A DNA stretch of 64,000 nt from Cellulosimicrobium arenosum. Its GTDB lineage: Bacteria; Actinomycetota; Actinomycetes; Actinomycetales; Cellulomonadaceae. Positions 26,962-34,623 of the stretch are shown in pieces; the first letter of the stretch is position 1, and every line of letters starts with the position of its first letter. Where the stretch lies: positions 372,001 through 436,000 of the forward strand of contig NZ_JACYHB010000001.1 in assembly GCF_014837295.1 (NCBI RefSeq). The letters run 5' to 3'. The position numbers were made by a program, and so were the translations under genes. Below the pieces are notes generated by a model. That model made no database searches. It was not told the DNA's origin and saw only the letters and a list, made by a program, of their open reading frames with translations.

Positions 26962-28035
26962 GTGGACACCATGACCTCGAACGCAGCGCCGACGACCGCG
27001 ACGCAGCCCACGGCGACGCGCCCGGCCGTCACCCCCTCCCCGGCGGCGACGCCGGCGAGCGGGGACACCCTCGTGCCGCCGACCCTGCGCGACGTCCTCG
27101 ACGCCCGCCGCACCCTGGCGCCCCACCTCGAGACCACCCCGGTCCGCAGCTACGCACCGCTCGACGCCGCCACCGGCGCCCACGTCGTCGTCAAGCACGA
27201 GAACCTCCTCCCCACCGGCGCGTTCAAGGTCCGCGGCGCCCTCAACCTCCTGCTGCGCACCACCCCCGCCGAGCGCGCCCGGGGCGTCGTCGCGTTCTCC
27301 ACCGGCAACCACGCCCAGGCCGTCGCCTACGCCGCCCGCGCCACCGGCACGCCCTGCACCATCGTCATGCCCACCGACCCCAACCCGACCAAGGCCGCGG
27401 CCGTCCGCGACCTCGGCGCCGACCTCGTCCTGCACGGGCACACCTTCGACGACGCCCGGGCCCACGCGACGGCGCTCGCGGGCCGCACCGGCGCGCGCCT
27501 GGTCAGCGCCGCGAACGAGCCGCACCTCGTGGCCGGTGTCGCCACCGCCTACCTCGAGCTGCTCGAGCAGGCTCCCGACCTCGACGTGGTCGTCGTGCCC
27601 GTCGGTGGGGGCAGCGGTGCGGCGGCCGCGTGCCTCGTCGCACGCGCGCTCGCACCCGACCTCGAGGTGATCGCGGTCCAGTCCGACGCCGCGCCGGCGG
27701 CGCACGACTCCTGGCAGACCGGCGAGCTCGTGAACCGACCGATCACCAGCCGCGCCGAGGGGCTCGCGACGGGCTGCGGGTTCGCCCTCACCCAGGCCGT
27801 GCTCCGCGAGCACCTCGGCGACTTCGTCCTCGTCACCGACGACGCGATCGACCACGCCGCAGGCCTGTTCCTCACCGGCGCACGCACGGTGGCAGAGACC
27901 GCCGGAGCGGCCGGTCTGGCCGCCGTCCTCGCCGACCCCGACCGGTTCTCCGGCCGCCGCGTCGGCGTCGTGTGCACGGGCGGCAACGCGAGCCCCGCCG
28001 AGCTGCGCCGCGTCCTCGCCGCAGCAGCCCCCTGA
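26962..28035 (+). CDS. Threonine ammonia-lyase / serine dehydratase-like PLP enzyme
   Basis: 357 aa, fold-type II PLP enzyme without a C-terminal ACT domain, as in catabolic dehydratases or serine racemase-like proteins. KHENLLPTGAFKVRGALNLL carries the PLP lysine, FSTGNHAQAVAYAAR the substrate loop and VPVGGGSG the phosphate-binding glycines. An ~40-residue Thr/Pro/Ala-rich leader precedes the fold. GGAGG lies 3 nt from the GTG at 26962 and 12 nt from an ATG at 26971, so the start is uncertain by three codons. Regulation by the divergent LysR is likely. Hydroxy-aspartate or beta-hydroxy-amino-acid substrates are alternatives. Confidence 0.83.
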   Translation: MDTMTSNAAPTTATQPTATRPAVTPSPAATPASGDTLVPPTLRDVLDARRTLAPHLETTPVRSYAPLDAATGAHVVVKHENLLPTGAFKVRGALNLLLRTTPAERARGVVAFSTGNHAQAVAYAARATGTPCTIVMPTDPNPTKAAAVRDLGADLVLHGHTFDDARAHATALAGRTGARLVSAANEPHLVAGVATAYLELLEQAPDLDVVVVPVGGGSGAAAACLVARALAPDLEVIAVQSDAAPAAHDSWQTGELVNRPITSRAEGLATGCGFALTQAVLREHLGDFVLVTDDAIDHAAGLFLTGARTVAETAGAAGLAAVLADPDRFSGRRVGVVCTGGNASPAELRRVLAAAAP

Positions 28036-28163
28036 GCACCACGACGGAGATCCCCGCTCGCGTGCGGCAGCAAGCCGGTCGGGGAGCACCTCGAGGACGG
28101 GACTCGCTCTCGACCCGGCGTCGGCATCGCTCGGATCGCGTGCCGGGACCACCGACCCGGTCG

Positions 28164-28169
28164 TAGGCT
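28164..28169 (+). promoter_or_regulatory. Leaderless -10 hexamer TAGGCT for the Sua5/YciO gene
   Basis: TAGGCT, 6 nt, ATG at 28176. Nearly the same 16-nt block precedes the helicase gene at 44204. Confidence 0.6.
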
Positions 28170-28175
28170 CGACGC

Positions 28176-28796
28176 ATGGCCCGGTACCTGGACGTGCACC
28201 CTGACAACCCCCAGCCCCGCGCGATCGCGCAGGTCGTCGCGATGCTGGACGACGGCGCCCTGGTCGCCTACCCCACCGACTCCGGCTACGCACTCGGGTG
28301 CCGCATGGACAACCGGGACGGCACCGAGCGCATCCGTCGTCTCCGCAACCTCGGGGACAAGCACCACTTCACGCTCGTGTGCGCGGACTTCGCGCAGCTC
28401 GGCCACTTCGTCATGGTCGACAACTCCGCGTTCCGGGCCATCAAGGCCGCCACACCCGGGCCGTACACGTTCATCCTGCGCGCCACCTCCGAGGTCCCAC
28501 GCCGCCTCGCCCACCCCAAGAAGCGGACCGTCGGCGTCCGCATCCCCGAGGACGCCGTCGCCCAGGCGATCGTCGCCGCACTCGGCGAACCCATCCTCTC
28601 GAGCTCGCTCATCATGCCCGGCTCGTCCGAGGCCATGACCGACGGGTGGCAGATCAAGGAAGATCTCGACCACCTCGTCGACGCGGTGGTCGACGGCGGG
28701 GAGCGCGGCAGCGAGCCCACCACGGTCGTCGACGTGTCCGACGGCGTCCCCGAGGTCGTGCGCGTCGGTGCGGGCGACCCGTCGCGGTTCGAGTAG
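28176..28796 (+). CDS. Sua5/YciO/YrdC family L-threonylcarbamoyladenylate synthase-like protein
   Basis: 206 aa. IAQVVAMLDDGALVAYPTDSG is the YrdC nucleotide-binding entry, NLGDKHHFTLVCADFAQLG and ATPGPYTFILRAT the core, and KKRTVGVRIPEDAVAQ the conserved basic patch. The size and the MDNRDGTERIRRLRN segment point to the YciO subgroup, whose link to t6A tRNA modification is weaker than for TsaC/Sua5. It is monocistronic, with a leaderless start. Confidence 0.85.
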   Translation: MARYLDVHPDNPQPRAIAQVVAMLDDGALVAYPTDSGYALGCRMDNRDGTERIRRLRNLGDKHHFTLVCADFAQLGHFVMVDNSAFRAIKAATPGPYTFILRATSEVPRRLAHPKKRTVGVRIPEDAVAQAIVAALGEPILSSSLIMPGSSEAMTDGWQIKEDLDHLVDAVVDGGERGSEPTTVVDVSDGVPEVVRVGAGDPSRFE

Positions 28797-28859
28797 ACGG
28801 CCCCGGGTCGGCGTCGAGCGACGGTCCGCGTCGAGCGGCGCCGAGCCACAGCAGGACGC

Positions 28860-30392
28860 TCACGCCACGGGACCGAGCAGCGATCGCAGCCGAGCCAGGT
28901 CCACCGGGTCGACCAGCACCGCGAGCTCGTGCCGCACCCACCACGCCCCCGAGGCGCGCCTCTCCGTACGCGTCGAGAACCGGTACCGGAACAGGCGCGC
29001 GCGCACCCACCGCGGCGCCACGCCCGCGAACGGGTCCGCACCCAGCAGCCGCAGCGTGCTCGCATCACCCTCCAGCAACCTCAGCAGCAGCACCTCGAAC
29101 CACCGGGTCCCCGGCGAGCCCAGGGCGAGGAACCACATCTGCCAGTCCAGCCGCAGGTGGTACGGGGCCACCTGCGGCGGTCGACGGTGCACGTCACCCG
29201 GCTTCCCCCGGAACGCGTACTCGACCCAGTCGCCCGACCCGGGCGTGGCGGCCACCGACCCCTCCACCACGACCTCGTCCCGACGCCGCGACACCGTCCC
29301 GAACGCCCCGTAGGCGTTCACGAGGCGCAGCGGGTCGAAGCTCGCGTTCATCAGCTGACGCCGCGCCACGAGGTTGCGGGCCGGGCGGTAGCTCAGCACC
29401 AACAGGAGGGCGGCGGCGCCGAGCGCCACCACGACCAGCGACGAGGGACCGCCCGGCCCGCCCGCGACGTCGGGCACCCCCGTCGCGGCGCCGGGCGCCG
29501 GGACGACGCCCAGCCGCTCACCCACCCACGCCCAGGAGCCGTCGCTCACCAGCGCCGCGCCCAGCACGATCGTCAGCCAGTTGAGCCACGCGAAGTTCCC
29601 CGTCGCGACCAGCCACAGCTGTGTCACCACCACGACCGCCCCGGCGACGCTCGCGGCCGGCTGCGGAGCGAAGAACGCGAACGGCACCACGAGCTGCGTC
29701 ACGTGGTTCCCGGCCACCTCGACGCGGTGCCACCACCGCGGCGCCCGGTGCGCGTGCCACGAGAACGGACCCGGCAACGGCTGCGTCTCGTGGTGGTAGT
29801 CCAACGCCGTCAGGTCCCGCCACGCGCGGTCGCCGCGGACCTTGATCAGGCCCGCACCCAGCTCCACCCGGAACAGGCACCACCGGGCCAGGAGCAGCAC
29901 CAGCAGCGGGGGAGCGGCGGACCCACCGGCAGAACCCAGGAACGCGACGAGGAACGACACCTCGCACAGCAGCGACTCCCACCCGAACCCGTAGAACCGA
30001 CCGCCGACGTTCACCACCGACAGGTAGACCACCCACAGCGCGAGGAACGCGAGCGTCGTCACCCACCACGCCCCCCGCTGCGGTAGGCCCGCCACGAGCA
30101 GGCACGACAGGCCCACCCCGCCCCAGGCCAGCGAGACCACGAACCCGTCGGAGCCCCGCCACCGCAGCACGCTCGGCGCGTCACGCCACGACGACCGACC
30201 GACCACCACCGCAGCAGGGGTGAGCCCGCGCGCACCGAGCAGCGGGCGCCACTGGCGCACCACCACGACGAACGCCACCGCGAGCAGGGCCGCCGTGCCG
30301 CGCTGCAGCACCTCGCGCGCGACGTCGTAGTCACCCGCCCAGAACCACGTGCCGAACCAGTCGCCGACCGTGGTCGGCCCGCCGTCGTCCAC
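28860..30392 (-). CDS. Lipase maturation factor family membrane protein
   Basis: 510 aa from the GTG at 30390-30392; TACGGT lies 6 nt upstream and decides this over a GTG at 30425. Multiple membrane helices in the first two thirds carry LIKVRGDRAWRDLTALDYHH and the TQPLPGPFSWHAHRAP block, the diagnostic pattern of the LMF1/LMF family. The soluble C-terminus holds YRLKG-like sites (EYAFRGKPGD, PYHLRLDWQMWFLAL). Eukaryotic LMF1 matures lipases in the ER; the bacterial role is unknown. Confidence 0.85.
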   Translation of the reverse strand: MDDGGPTTVGDWFGTWFWAGDYDVAREVLQRGTAALLAVAFVVVVRQWRPLLGARGLTPAAVVVGRSSWRDAPSVLRWRGSDGFVVSLAWGGVGLSCLLVAGLPQRGAWWVTTLAFLALWVVYLSVVNVGGRFYGFGWESLLCEVSFLVAFLGSAGGSAAPPLLVLLLARWCLFRVELGAGLIKVRGDRAWRDLTALDYHHETQPLPGPFSWHAHRAPRWWHRVEVAGNHVTQLVVPFAFFAPQPAASVAGAVVVVTQLWLVATGNFAWLNWLTIVLGAALVSDGSWAWVGERLGVVPAPGAATGVPDVAGGPGGPSSLVVVALGAAALLLVLSYRPARNLVARRQLMNASFDPLRLVNAYGAFGTVSRRRDEVVVEGSVAATPGSGDWVEYAFRGKPGDVHRRPPQVAPYHLRLDWQMWFLALGSPGTRWFEVLLLRLLEGDASTLRLLGADPFAGVAPRWVRARLFRYRFSTRTERRASGAWWVRHELAVLVDPVDLARLRSLLGPVA

Positions 30393-30398
30393 GCTCCC

Positions 30399-30404
30399 AC
30401 CGTA
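30399..30404 (-). promoter_or_regulatory. Leaderless -10 hexamer TACGGT for the LMF gene
   Basis: On the minus strand TACGGT is followed by 6 nt and the GTG at 30392, which decides the start. Confidence 0.55.
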
Positions 30405-30459
30405 GGCATGTGACCCGCGTCTCACCCGACATGTCGGCGCGCGATCCCACCGCTCGCCC

Positions 30460-30465
30460 TAGCAT
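30460..30465 (+). promoter_or_regulatory. Leaderless -10 hexamer TAGCAT for the UDPGP gene
   Basis: TAGCAT, 6 nt, ATG at 30472, back-to-back with the LMF promoter 56 bp away. Confidence 0.55.
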
Positions 30466-30471
30466 CGAGCC

Positions 30472-31899
30472 ATGAGCAGCCCGTCGACGAGCACCGGCCT
30501 GAACCAGTCCATCGACCGCATGCGCGACGCCGGGGTAGCACCCGCCGCGATCGACGTCTTCTCCCGCTTCTACCGGCTCCTCGAGTCCGGCGAGACCGGT
30601 ATGATCGCGGAGTCCGACGTCGAGCCCCTGACCGACGTCGCACGCCGCGACGAGATCGACCTCCCCGACGACCAGGCCCGAGCGGCGCTCGAACGCACCG
30701 CGATCATCAAGCTCAACGGCGGCCTCGGCACGTCGATGGGCATGGACCGCGCCAAGTCGCTGCTGCCCGTGCGCGACACCGACCCGCAGCACCCCGGCCC
30801 CCTCACCTTCCTCGACGTCATCGTGGCGCAGGTCCGTGCCGCACGGAGCGCGACCGGCGCCACGCTGCCGCTGCTGCTCATGAACAGCTTCCGCACCCGC
30901 GACGACACCCTCTCCGCGCTCGCCCCCTACGACGACCTGGCCGTCGACGGGCTTCCGCTCGACTTCCTGCAGAACCGCGAGCCCAAGCTCCGGGCGGACG
31001 ACCTCACCCCGGTCGACTGGCCCGCCGACCCCGGCCTCGAGTGGTGCCCGCCCGGCCACGGCGACCTGTACACCGCCCTCTACGCCTCCGGCGCCCTCCA
31101 AGCGCTCCGGGACGCCGGCTACCGGTACGCGAGCATCTCCAACTCCGACAACCTCGGCGCCGCGCCCGACGCGACCATGGCGGGCTGGTTCGCGGCCTCC
31201 GGCGCGCCCTTCGCCGCGGAGGTCGCGCGCCGCACGCCCGCGGACCGCAAGGGCGGGCACCTCGTCGTGCGGCGCAGCGACGGCCGCATCGTCCTGCGCG
31301 AGACCGCCCAGACCCTCGACGCCGACACGGACGCCGCCGCCGACATCTCGCGCCACCGGTACTTCAACACCAACAACCTCTGGTTCGACCTCGAGGCGCT
31401 CGCGGCCGAGCTCGAGCGCACGGGCGGCGTGCTCGAGCTGCCGCTGATCCGCAACACCAAGACCGTCGACCCGACGGATGCGTCGTCACCCGAGGTCGTG
31501 CAGATCGAGTCCGCGATGGGCGCGGCGGTCGAGGTGTTCGGCGGCGCGGTCGCCATCGAGGTGGGTCGCGACCGGTTCCTGCCCGTGAAGACCACGAACG
31601 ACCTGCTCGTCCTGCGCTCGGACGTGTACGAGCTGGACGACGCGTACCGGTTCGTCGCGCAGACCGACGCGCCGCTCGTCGACCTCGACCCGGCGTACTA
31701 CAAGTCGGTCGCGGGCTTCGAGGCGAGGTTCGACGACGGCGCCCCGTCGTTGCGCGGCGCACAGTCCCTGACGGTGCGCGGGGACTGGACGTTCGGCGCG
31801 TCCGTGGCGGTGGTCGCGGACGCGAGCCTGACCGACCGGGGTGGTGCGGCGCGCGTGCCGGACGGCACGGTCGTCGGACCGGACGGGGTGAGCGACTAG
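30472..31899 (+). CDS. UTP--glucose-1-phosphate uridylyltransferase, eukaryote-like UDPGP family
   Basis: 475 aa. IIKLNGGLGTSMGMDRAKSL is the nucleotide-binding loop of the UDPGP family (UGP2/UAP1 type), not of bacterial GalU. WCPPGHGDLYTAL and ASISNSDNLGAAPD bind the sugar phosphate and metal, and FLPVKTTNDLLVLRSD is the C-terminal substrate Lys motif. It makes UDP-glucose from UTP and glucose-1-phosphate; UDP-GlcNAc pyrophosphorylase activity is a less likely alternative. A short hairpin follows. Confidence 0.9.
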   Translation: MSSPSTSTGLNQSIDRMRDAGVAPAAIDVFSRFYRLLESGETGMIAESDVEPLTDVARRDEIDLPDDQARAALERTAIIKLNGGLGTSMGMDRAKSLLPVRDTDPQHPGPLTFLDVIVAQVRAARSATGATLPLLLMNSFRTRDDTLSALAPYDDLAVDGLPLDFLQNREPKLRADDLTPVDWPADPGLEWCPPGHGDLYTALYASGALQALRDAGYRYASISNSDNLGAAPDATMAGWFAASGAPFAAEVARRTPADRKGGHLVVRRSDGRIVLRETAQTLDADTDAAADISRHRYFNTNNLWFDLEALAAELERTGGVLELPLIRNTKTVDPTDASSPEVVQIESAMGAAVEVFGGAVAIEVGRDRFLPVKTTNDLLVLRSDVYELDDAYRFVAQTDAPLVDLDPAYYKSVAGFEARFDDGAPSLRGAQSLTVRGDWTFGASVAVVADASLTDRGGAARVPDGTVVGPDGVSD

Positions 31900-31916
31900 C
31901 GACGGGTGCCCGTCGC
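31899..31916. terminator. Hairpin between the UDPGP gene and yigZ
   Basis: GCGACGGG and CCCGTCGC form an 8-bp palindromic arm pair around TG in the 27-bp gap between convergent genes. Confidence 0.5.
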
Positions 31917-31926
31917 CTGTCGCTGG

Positions 31927-32389
31927 TCAGCGGTCGAGGTCGACGACGCGCTCCTCGCCCCGGCGAGCCGTGAGCGTCCCGGCGGACGCCGCCGCGACGT
32001 CGGCGTCGAACCGGTCCAGGACGGCGGGCGCGACCTGGAGCGAGAACCGGGCGACCTCGTCGTAGGAGACGCCCGCGAGGACGGCGTCGTGCGACGACGC
32101 CCAGGCCTGCAGCACTCCGTGCAGGCGGCCCGACTCCGCGTGCGGCACCTCGAGCGTCACCTCGGTCCGGACGCCGCGGCGGACGAGACGGGCGGAGTCG
32201 AGCGCGCCCGAGGCCGCCGACGAGTAGGCGCGCACCAGTCCGCCCGTCCCCAGGAGCACGCCGCCGAACCAGCGCGTCACGACGGCGACGACGTCGGTGA
32301 CCGAGTGGCGGCGCAGGACGTCGAGCACGGGCGCGCCGGCCGTGCCCGACGGCCTCCGCGACGGTCGACGGAAGCTCGCTCCTGCTCAC
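31927..32389 (-). pseudogene. yigZ: YigZ/IMPACT family protein with internal deletion and frame change
   Basis: The second half is intact: [40 protein letters not shown] and the C-terminal DUF1949-like domain to a stop at 31927. Full-length YigZ is ~200-215 aa, but here only ~135 codons of that frame remain and it is closed by a TGA just upstream. A GTG at 32387-32389 with a leaderless TAGGGT starts another frame ([15 protein letters not shown]), which looks like the original N-terminus. The simplest reading is loss of ~80 codons inside the gene, changing frame. An internal start giving a C-terminal fragment cannot be excluded. Confidence 0.65.
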
Positions 32390-32395
32390 CGACCA

Positions 32396-32401
32396 ACCCT
32401 A
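32396..32401 (-). promoter_or_regulatory. Leaderless -10 hexamer TAGGGT retained upstream of the broken yigZ
   Basis: On the minus strand TAGGGT, 6 nt, GTG at 32389. This places the original yigZ start. Confidence 0.5.
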
Positions 32402-32432
32402 CGGTCCCTCACTTCTCGGCGCGTTTGAGTCG

Positions 32433-32448
32433 TAATAGTGTGCCAAGC
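32433..32448 (+). repeat. Left direct repeat of the 772-bp recombinase unit
   Basis: TAATAGTGTGCCAAGC, identical to 33205-33220. It ends 14 nt before the recombinase-like gene's GTG. The flanking bases differ, so the identity is exactly 16 bp. Confidence 0.75.
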
Positions 32449-32450
32449 GG

Positions 32451-32456
32451 TAGGAT
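32451..32456 (+). promoter_or_regulatory. Leaderless -10 hexamer TAGGAT for the recombinase-like gene
   Basis: TAGGAT starts 2 nt after the left direct repeat and is followed by 6 nt and the GTG at 32463. A -35-like TTGAGT lies at 32425, but the spacer of 20 nt is long. Confidence 0.5.
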
Positions 32457-32462
32457 CCCGCC

Positions 32463-33161
32463 GTGAGCATCGCACGTGATGACAGCACCGGCACGAGCAC
32501 TACCCGCTATCCCCGTCCGACCGTGTCGCTCGACGAGGCCGAGTGGGTGTGGAGACTGCTCGCCACCGAGGCGATGGTCCAGGCGGCCAAGCCCGAGACG
32601 GTGCGTCTGGCCGTGATCGTCGGGCTCACGCGCGCGACGGGTGCGCGCTACTCCGACCTGCTGCGCTGTGCGGTCGATGCGATCGACCTGGGCCCCGAGA
32701 CGGCACGGGCGGGCCAGGGGCGGGTGGTGCTCGCGCACGGCAAGCACCGCACGGTGCGTGAGCACGTCGTGCCGGCGAGCGTCGTCGTGGTGCTGCGGCG
32801 CTGGATGGTCGTGCGGGAGGAGCTCGCGGCGGACCTCGAGGGCTCCGTCCCTCGCGCGCTCCTGCTGACGGTGCACCACACCCACGACAACGGCGTCACG
32901 GTCTCGAGCGGCCTGCCGATCACGAAGCAGGGCCTGGTCCTGTCGTGGCGGCGGTTCGTGCACCGGACGAACGCGCGCTACGGGGGAGTGCGGTCACCCT
33001 TGCCGACGCGGTTCGAGCAGGTGCGCCGCGCGTGGGTCGGGGCATCCGGTCCGGGAGGACCGGGTGGGGGAGAAGGTCCAGGTCTGGGCACGGAGGCGGA
33101 GCGCGAGGAGTCGCTGGCAGCAGACCTCGTGCTCGGGGGTGAGACCGCGCGGGAGCCCTGA
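32463..33161 (+). CDS. Small tyrosine-recombinase-like protein, catalytic Tyr not found
   Basis: 232 aa. It aligns by eye to the catalytic half of tyrosine recombinases: LTRATGARYSDLLRCAVD (box I Arg), GRVVLAHGKHRTVREHVVP (beta-hairpin Lys), LPITKQGLVLSWRRFVHRTN, then LPTRFEQVRRAWV where HxxR is expected but Glu replaces His. The tail is Gly/Pro/Glu-rich, with no GH...Y segment. There is no N-terminal core-binding domain. It is probably inactive alone, a DNA-binding relative, or part of a divergent family. It sits inside a unit bounded by 16-bp direct repeats. Fold assignment is moderate. Confidence 0.6.
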   Translation: MSIARDDSTGTSTTRYPRPTVSLDEAEWVWRLLATEAMVQAAKPETVRLAVIVGLTRATGARYSDLLRCAVDAIDLGPETARAGQGRVVLAHGKHRTVREHVVPASVVVVLRRWMVVREELAADLEGSVPRALLLTVHHTHDNGVTVSSGLPITKQGLVLSWRRFVHRTNARYGGVRSPLPTRFEQVRRAWVGASGPGGPGGGEGPGLGTEAEREESLAADLVLGGETAREP

Positions 33162-33204
33162 GGTCTTCGTGGTGCTGCGTCGGTGAGTGTCGATACTCCG
33201 CTAA

Positions 33205-33220
33205 TAATAGTGTGCCAAGC
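33205..33220 (+). repeat. Right direct repeat of the 772-bp recombinase unit
   Basis: TAATAGTGTGCCAAGC, same orientation as 32433-32448, preceded by an AT-rich CTAA. Together the copies bound a 772-bp period. Confidence 0.75.
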
Positions 33221-33284
33221 ACCTGCCAACACCATGACGACCTCCACGCACGACAACCGCAGAGCAGCCCATAGGGCACCCGCT

Positions 33285-33330
33285 CACGAGGAAGGGCACC
33301 TCGCACAGGTGCGGGGTGCCCTTCCTCGTG
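33285..33330. terminator. Very strong hairpin downstream of dps
   Basis: A 16-bp perfect stem (CACGAGGAAGGGCACC with its complement at 33315-33330), continued by a G-T pair and an inner CGCA/TGCG stem. It lies 45 bp past the dps stop and would also end transcription from the recombinase side. Confidence 0.8.
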
Positions 33331-33375
33331 GCGTCGGTCGTCCGCGACCCACCCGGCTCAGGTGGGAGAGTGCGG

Positions 33376-33954
33376 TCAGGGCTTGCCCTGTGCGCTCTTC
33401 TCCGCTGCGGCCGCGGCGCCGGTCTCCGTGCTCGCGCCGCCGGTCGAGAGCGAACCGCCGGAGGACTCGAGGTGCGCGCGCACGAACCAGTGGAACAGCT
33501 CGAGGTCGTGCAGGTGCCCGATCAGCAGGTCGTTCGTGACCGTGTCGAGACTCTCGGTCGCCGTCGCCGCCTCGCGGTGCGCGGTGATCACGCCGACGTA
33601 CACCTCGTCGAGCGCGCCGAGATGGGCGATGGTCGAGGCCCGACCGAGGTCGTAGTCGTCCCAGGAACGGCCCGAGACGATGGCCCCGGGCGTGCCCTTG
33701 GGCGAGACACCGAGGGTCGCGATGCGCTCGGCGATCGCGTCGACCATCTCTCGTACGGCGTCGACCTGCGGGTCGATCATCTCGTGCACCGCGATGAAGT
33801 GCGGACCGACGACGTTCCAGTGGATGTGCTTGAGAGTCAGTTGGAGGTCGTTGAGGGCGTGCAGACGCTCCTGGAGGATCGCCGCCACCTTCGCGCCCTC
33901 CTCGGGCGTGAGGGACGGGACGGTGTACTTCGGCAGGTCCTTCTGAGCGGCCAT
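33376..33954 (-). CDS. dps: Dps family DNA-protection ferritin
   Basis: 192 aa. The intersubunit ferroxidase residues are all present with correct spacing: H45 (in HIHWNVVG), H57 (VHEMID), D72 and E76 (VDAIAERIATLG). The four-helix core ends near residue 165, followed by a Ser/Gly/Ala-rich tail ending in KSAQGKP that may aid DNA binding. It oxidises and stores iron using H2O2 and protects DNA. GGAGG lies 9 nt before the ATG. It is monocistronic between the MoxR operon and a strong terminator. I saw no iron box directly upstream. Confidence 0.93.
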   Translation of the reverse strand: MAAQKDLPKYTVPSLTPEEGAKVAAILQERLHALNDLQLTLKHIHWNVVGPHFIAVHEMIDPQVDAVREMVDAIAERIATLGVSPKGTPGAIVSGRSWDDYDLGRASTIAHLGALDEVYVGVITAHREAATATESLDTVTNDLLIGHLHDLELFHWFVRAHLESSGGSLSTGGASTETGAAAAAEKSAQGKP

Positions 33955-34059
33955 GGGCGCGCCTCCTCTTTCGGTGGTTGCTCGGACGTCTCATCCTGGT
34001 CCGTCGCCGCGGTGCTCGCAGGACGAGACGCGACGACGCGAGACCGGGAGCCGTGCGCG

Positions 34060-34623
34060 TCAGTCCCGAGGCAGGACGACGAGGGTGAGGGCGAGGACCG
34101 CGACACCGCCCAGTGCCGCGACGAAGGGAATCCCCGGCCCGCCGGAGACGAGCCACAGGACGACACCGACGGCCTGCACCGCGGTCTGGACGAGGACGAG
34201 GCGCCGGGCGTCGGGCACGACGGCGCGCACCTCGGCCCGTGCATCGAGCGGGAGGTGCGCGCTCCACCAGGACAGGCGCAGGACCAGATGGGTGAGCGCG
34301 ACGAGGGCCAGTGCCACGGGGTCGAAGGGGCCGTCCTGTCCGAGCAGTGCGAGCCCGGCCACGGCGATGACGACGTGCGGGGCCGACGTCCTGGGGAAGG
34401 CCGCGACGTACAGGCCCGCGACGGCTGCGAGCCCCCAGGACACGCCCGCCACCGCGGCGAAGTCCCTGAGCGCGGTCCCGAGCAGCCCGGTGGTGGCGAG
34501 CAGGAGCGCGACGCGTGCCTGCAACCCGCTGACGGTACGAGCCGTCTCGACGTCGATCCGCAGCGGCGCCGCGTCGGCGATCCGCCCGTGCGGGACCGTC
34601 CAGAGCCGGCTCAGGATCCTCAT
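34060..34623 (-). CDS. Membrane protein of unknown function, last gene of the MoxR operon
   Basis: 187 aa with about five to six hydrophobic segments (VALLLATTGLLGTAL, WGLAAVAGLYVAAF, HVVIAVAGLALLG, PVALALVALTHLVL, AVGVVLWLVSGG, AALGGVAVLALTLVVL). The opening MRILSRLWTVPHGRIADAAPL is cytoplasmic. The start overlaps the DUF58 stop by 4 nt, so it is made with the MoxR/DUF58 pair. I do not recognise the family. Confidence 0.75.
   Translation of the reverse strand: MRILSRLWTVPHGRIADAAPLRIDVETARTVSGLQARVALLLATTGLLGTALRDFAAVAGVSWGLAAVAGLYVAAFPRTSAPHVVIAVAGLALLGQDGPFDPVALALVALTHLVLRLSWWSAHLPLDARAEVRAVVPDARRLVLVQTAVQAVGVVLWLVSGGPGIPFVAALGGVAVLALTLVVLPRD

Noticed and set aside
33183-33539. Plus-strand frame starting near the right direct repeat
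   Set aside because: It runs through the dps terminator and into antisense of dps; no protein-like features. Kept only as a note that an ATG lies 13 nt after the repeat.
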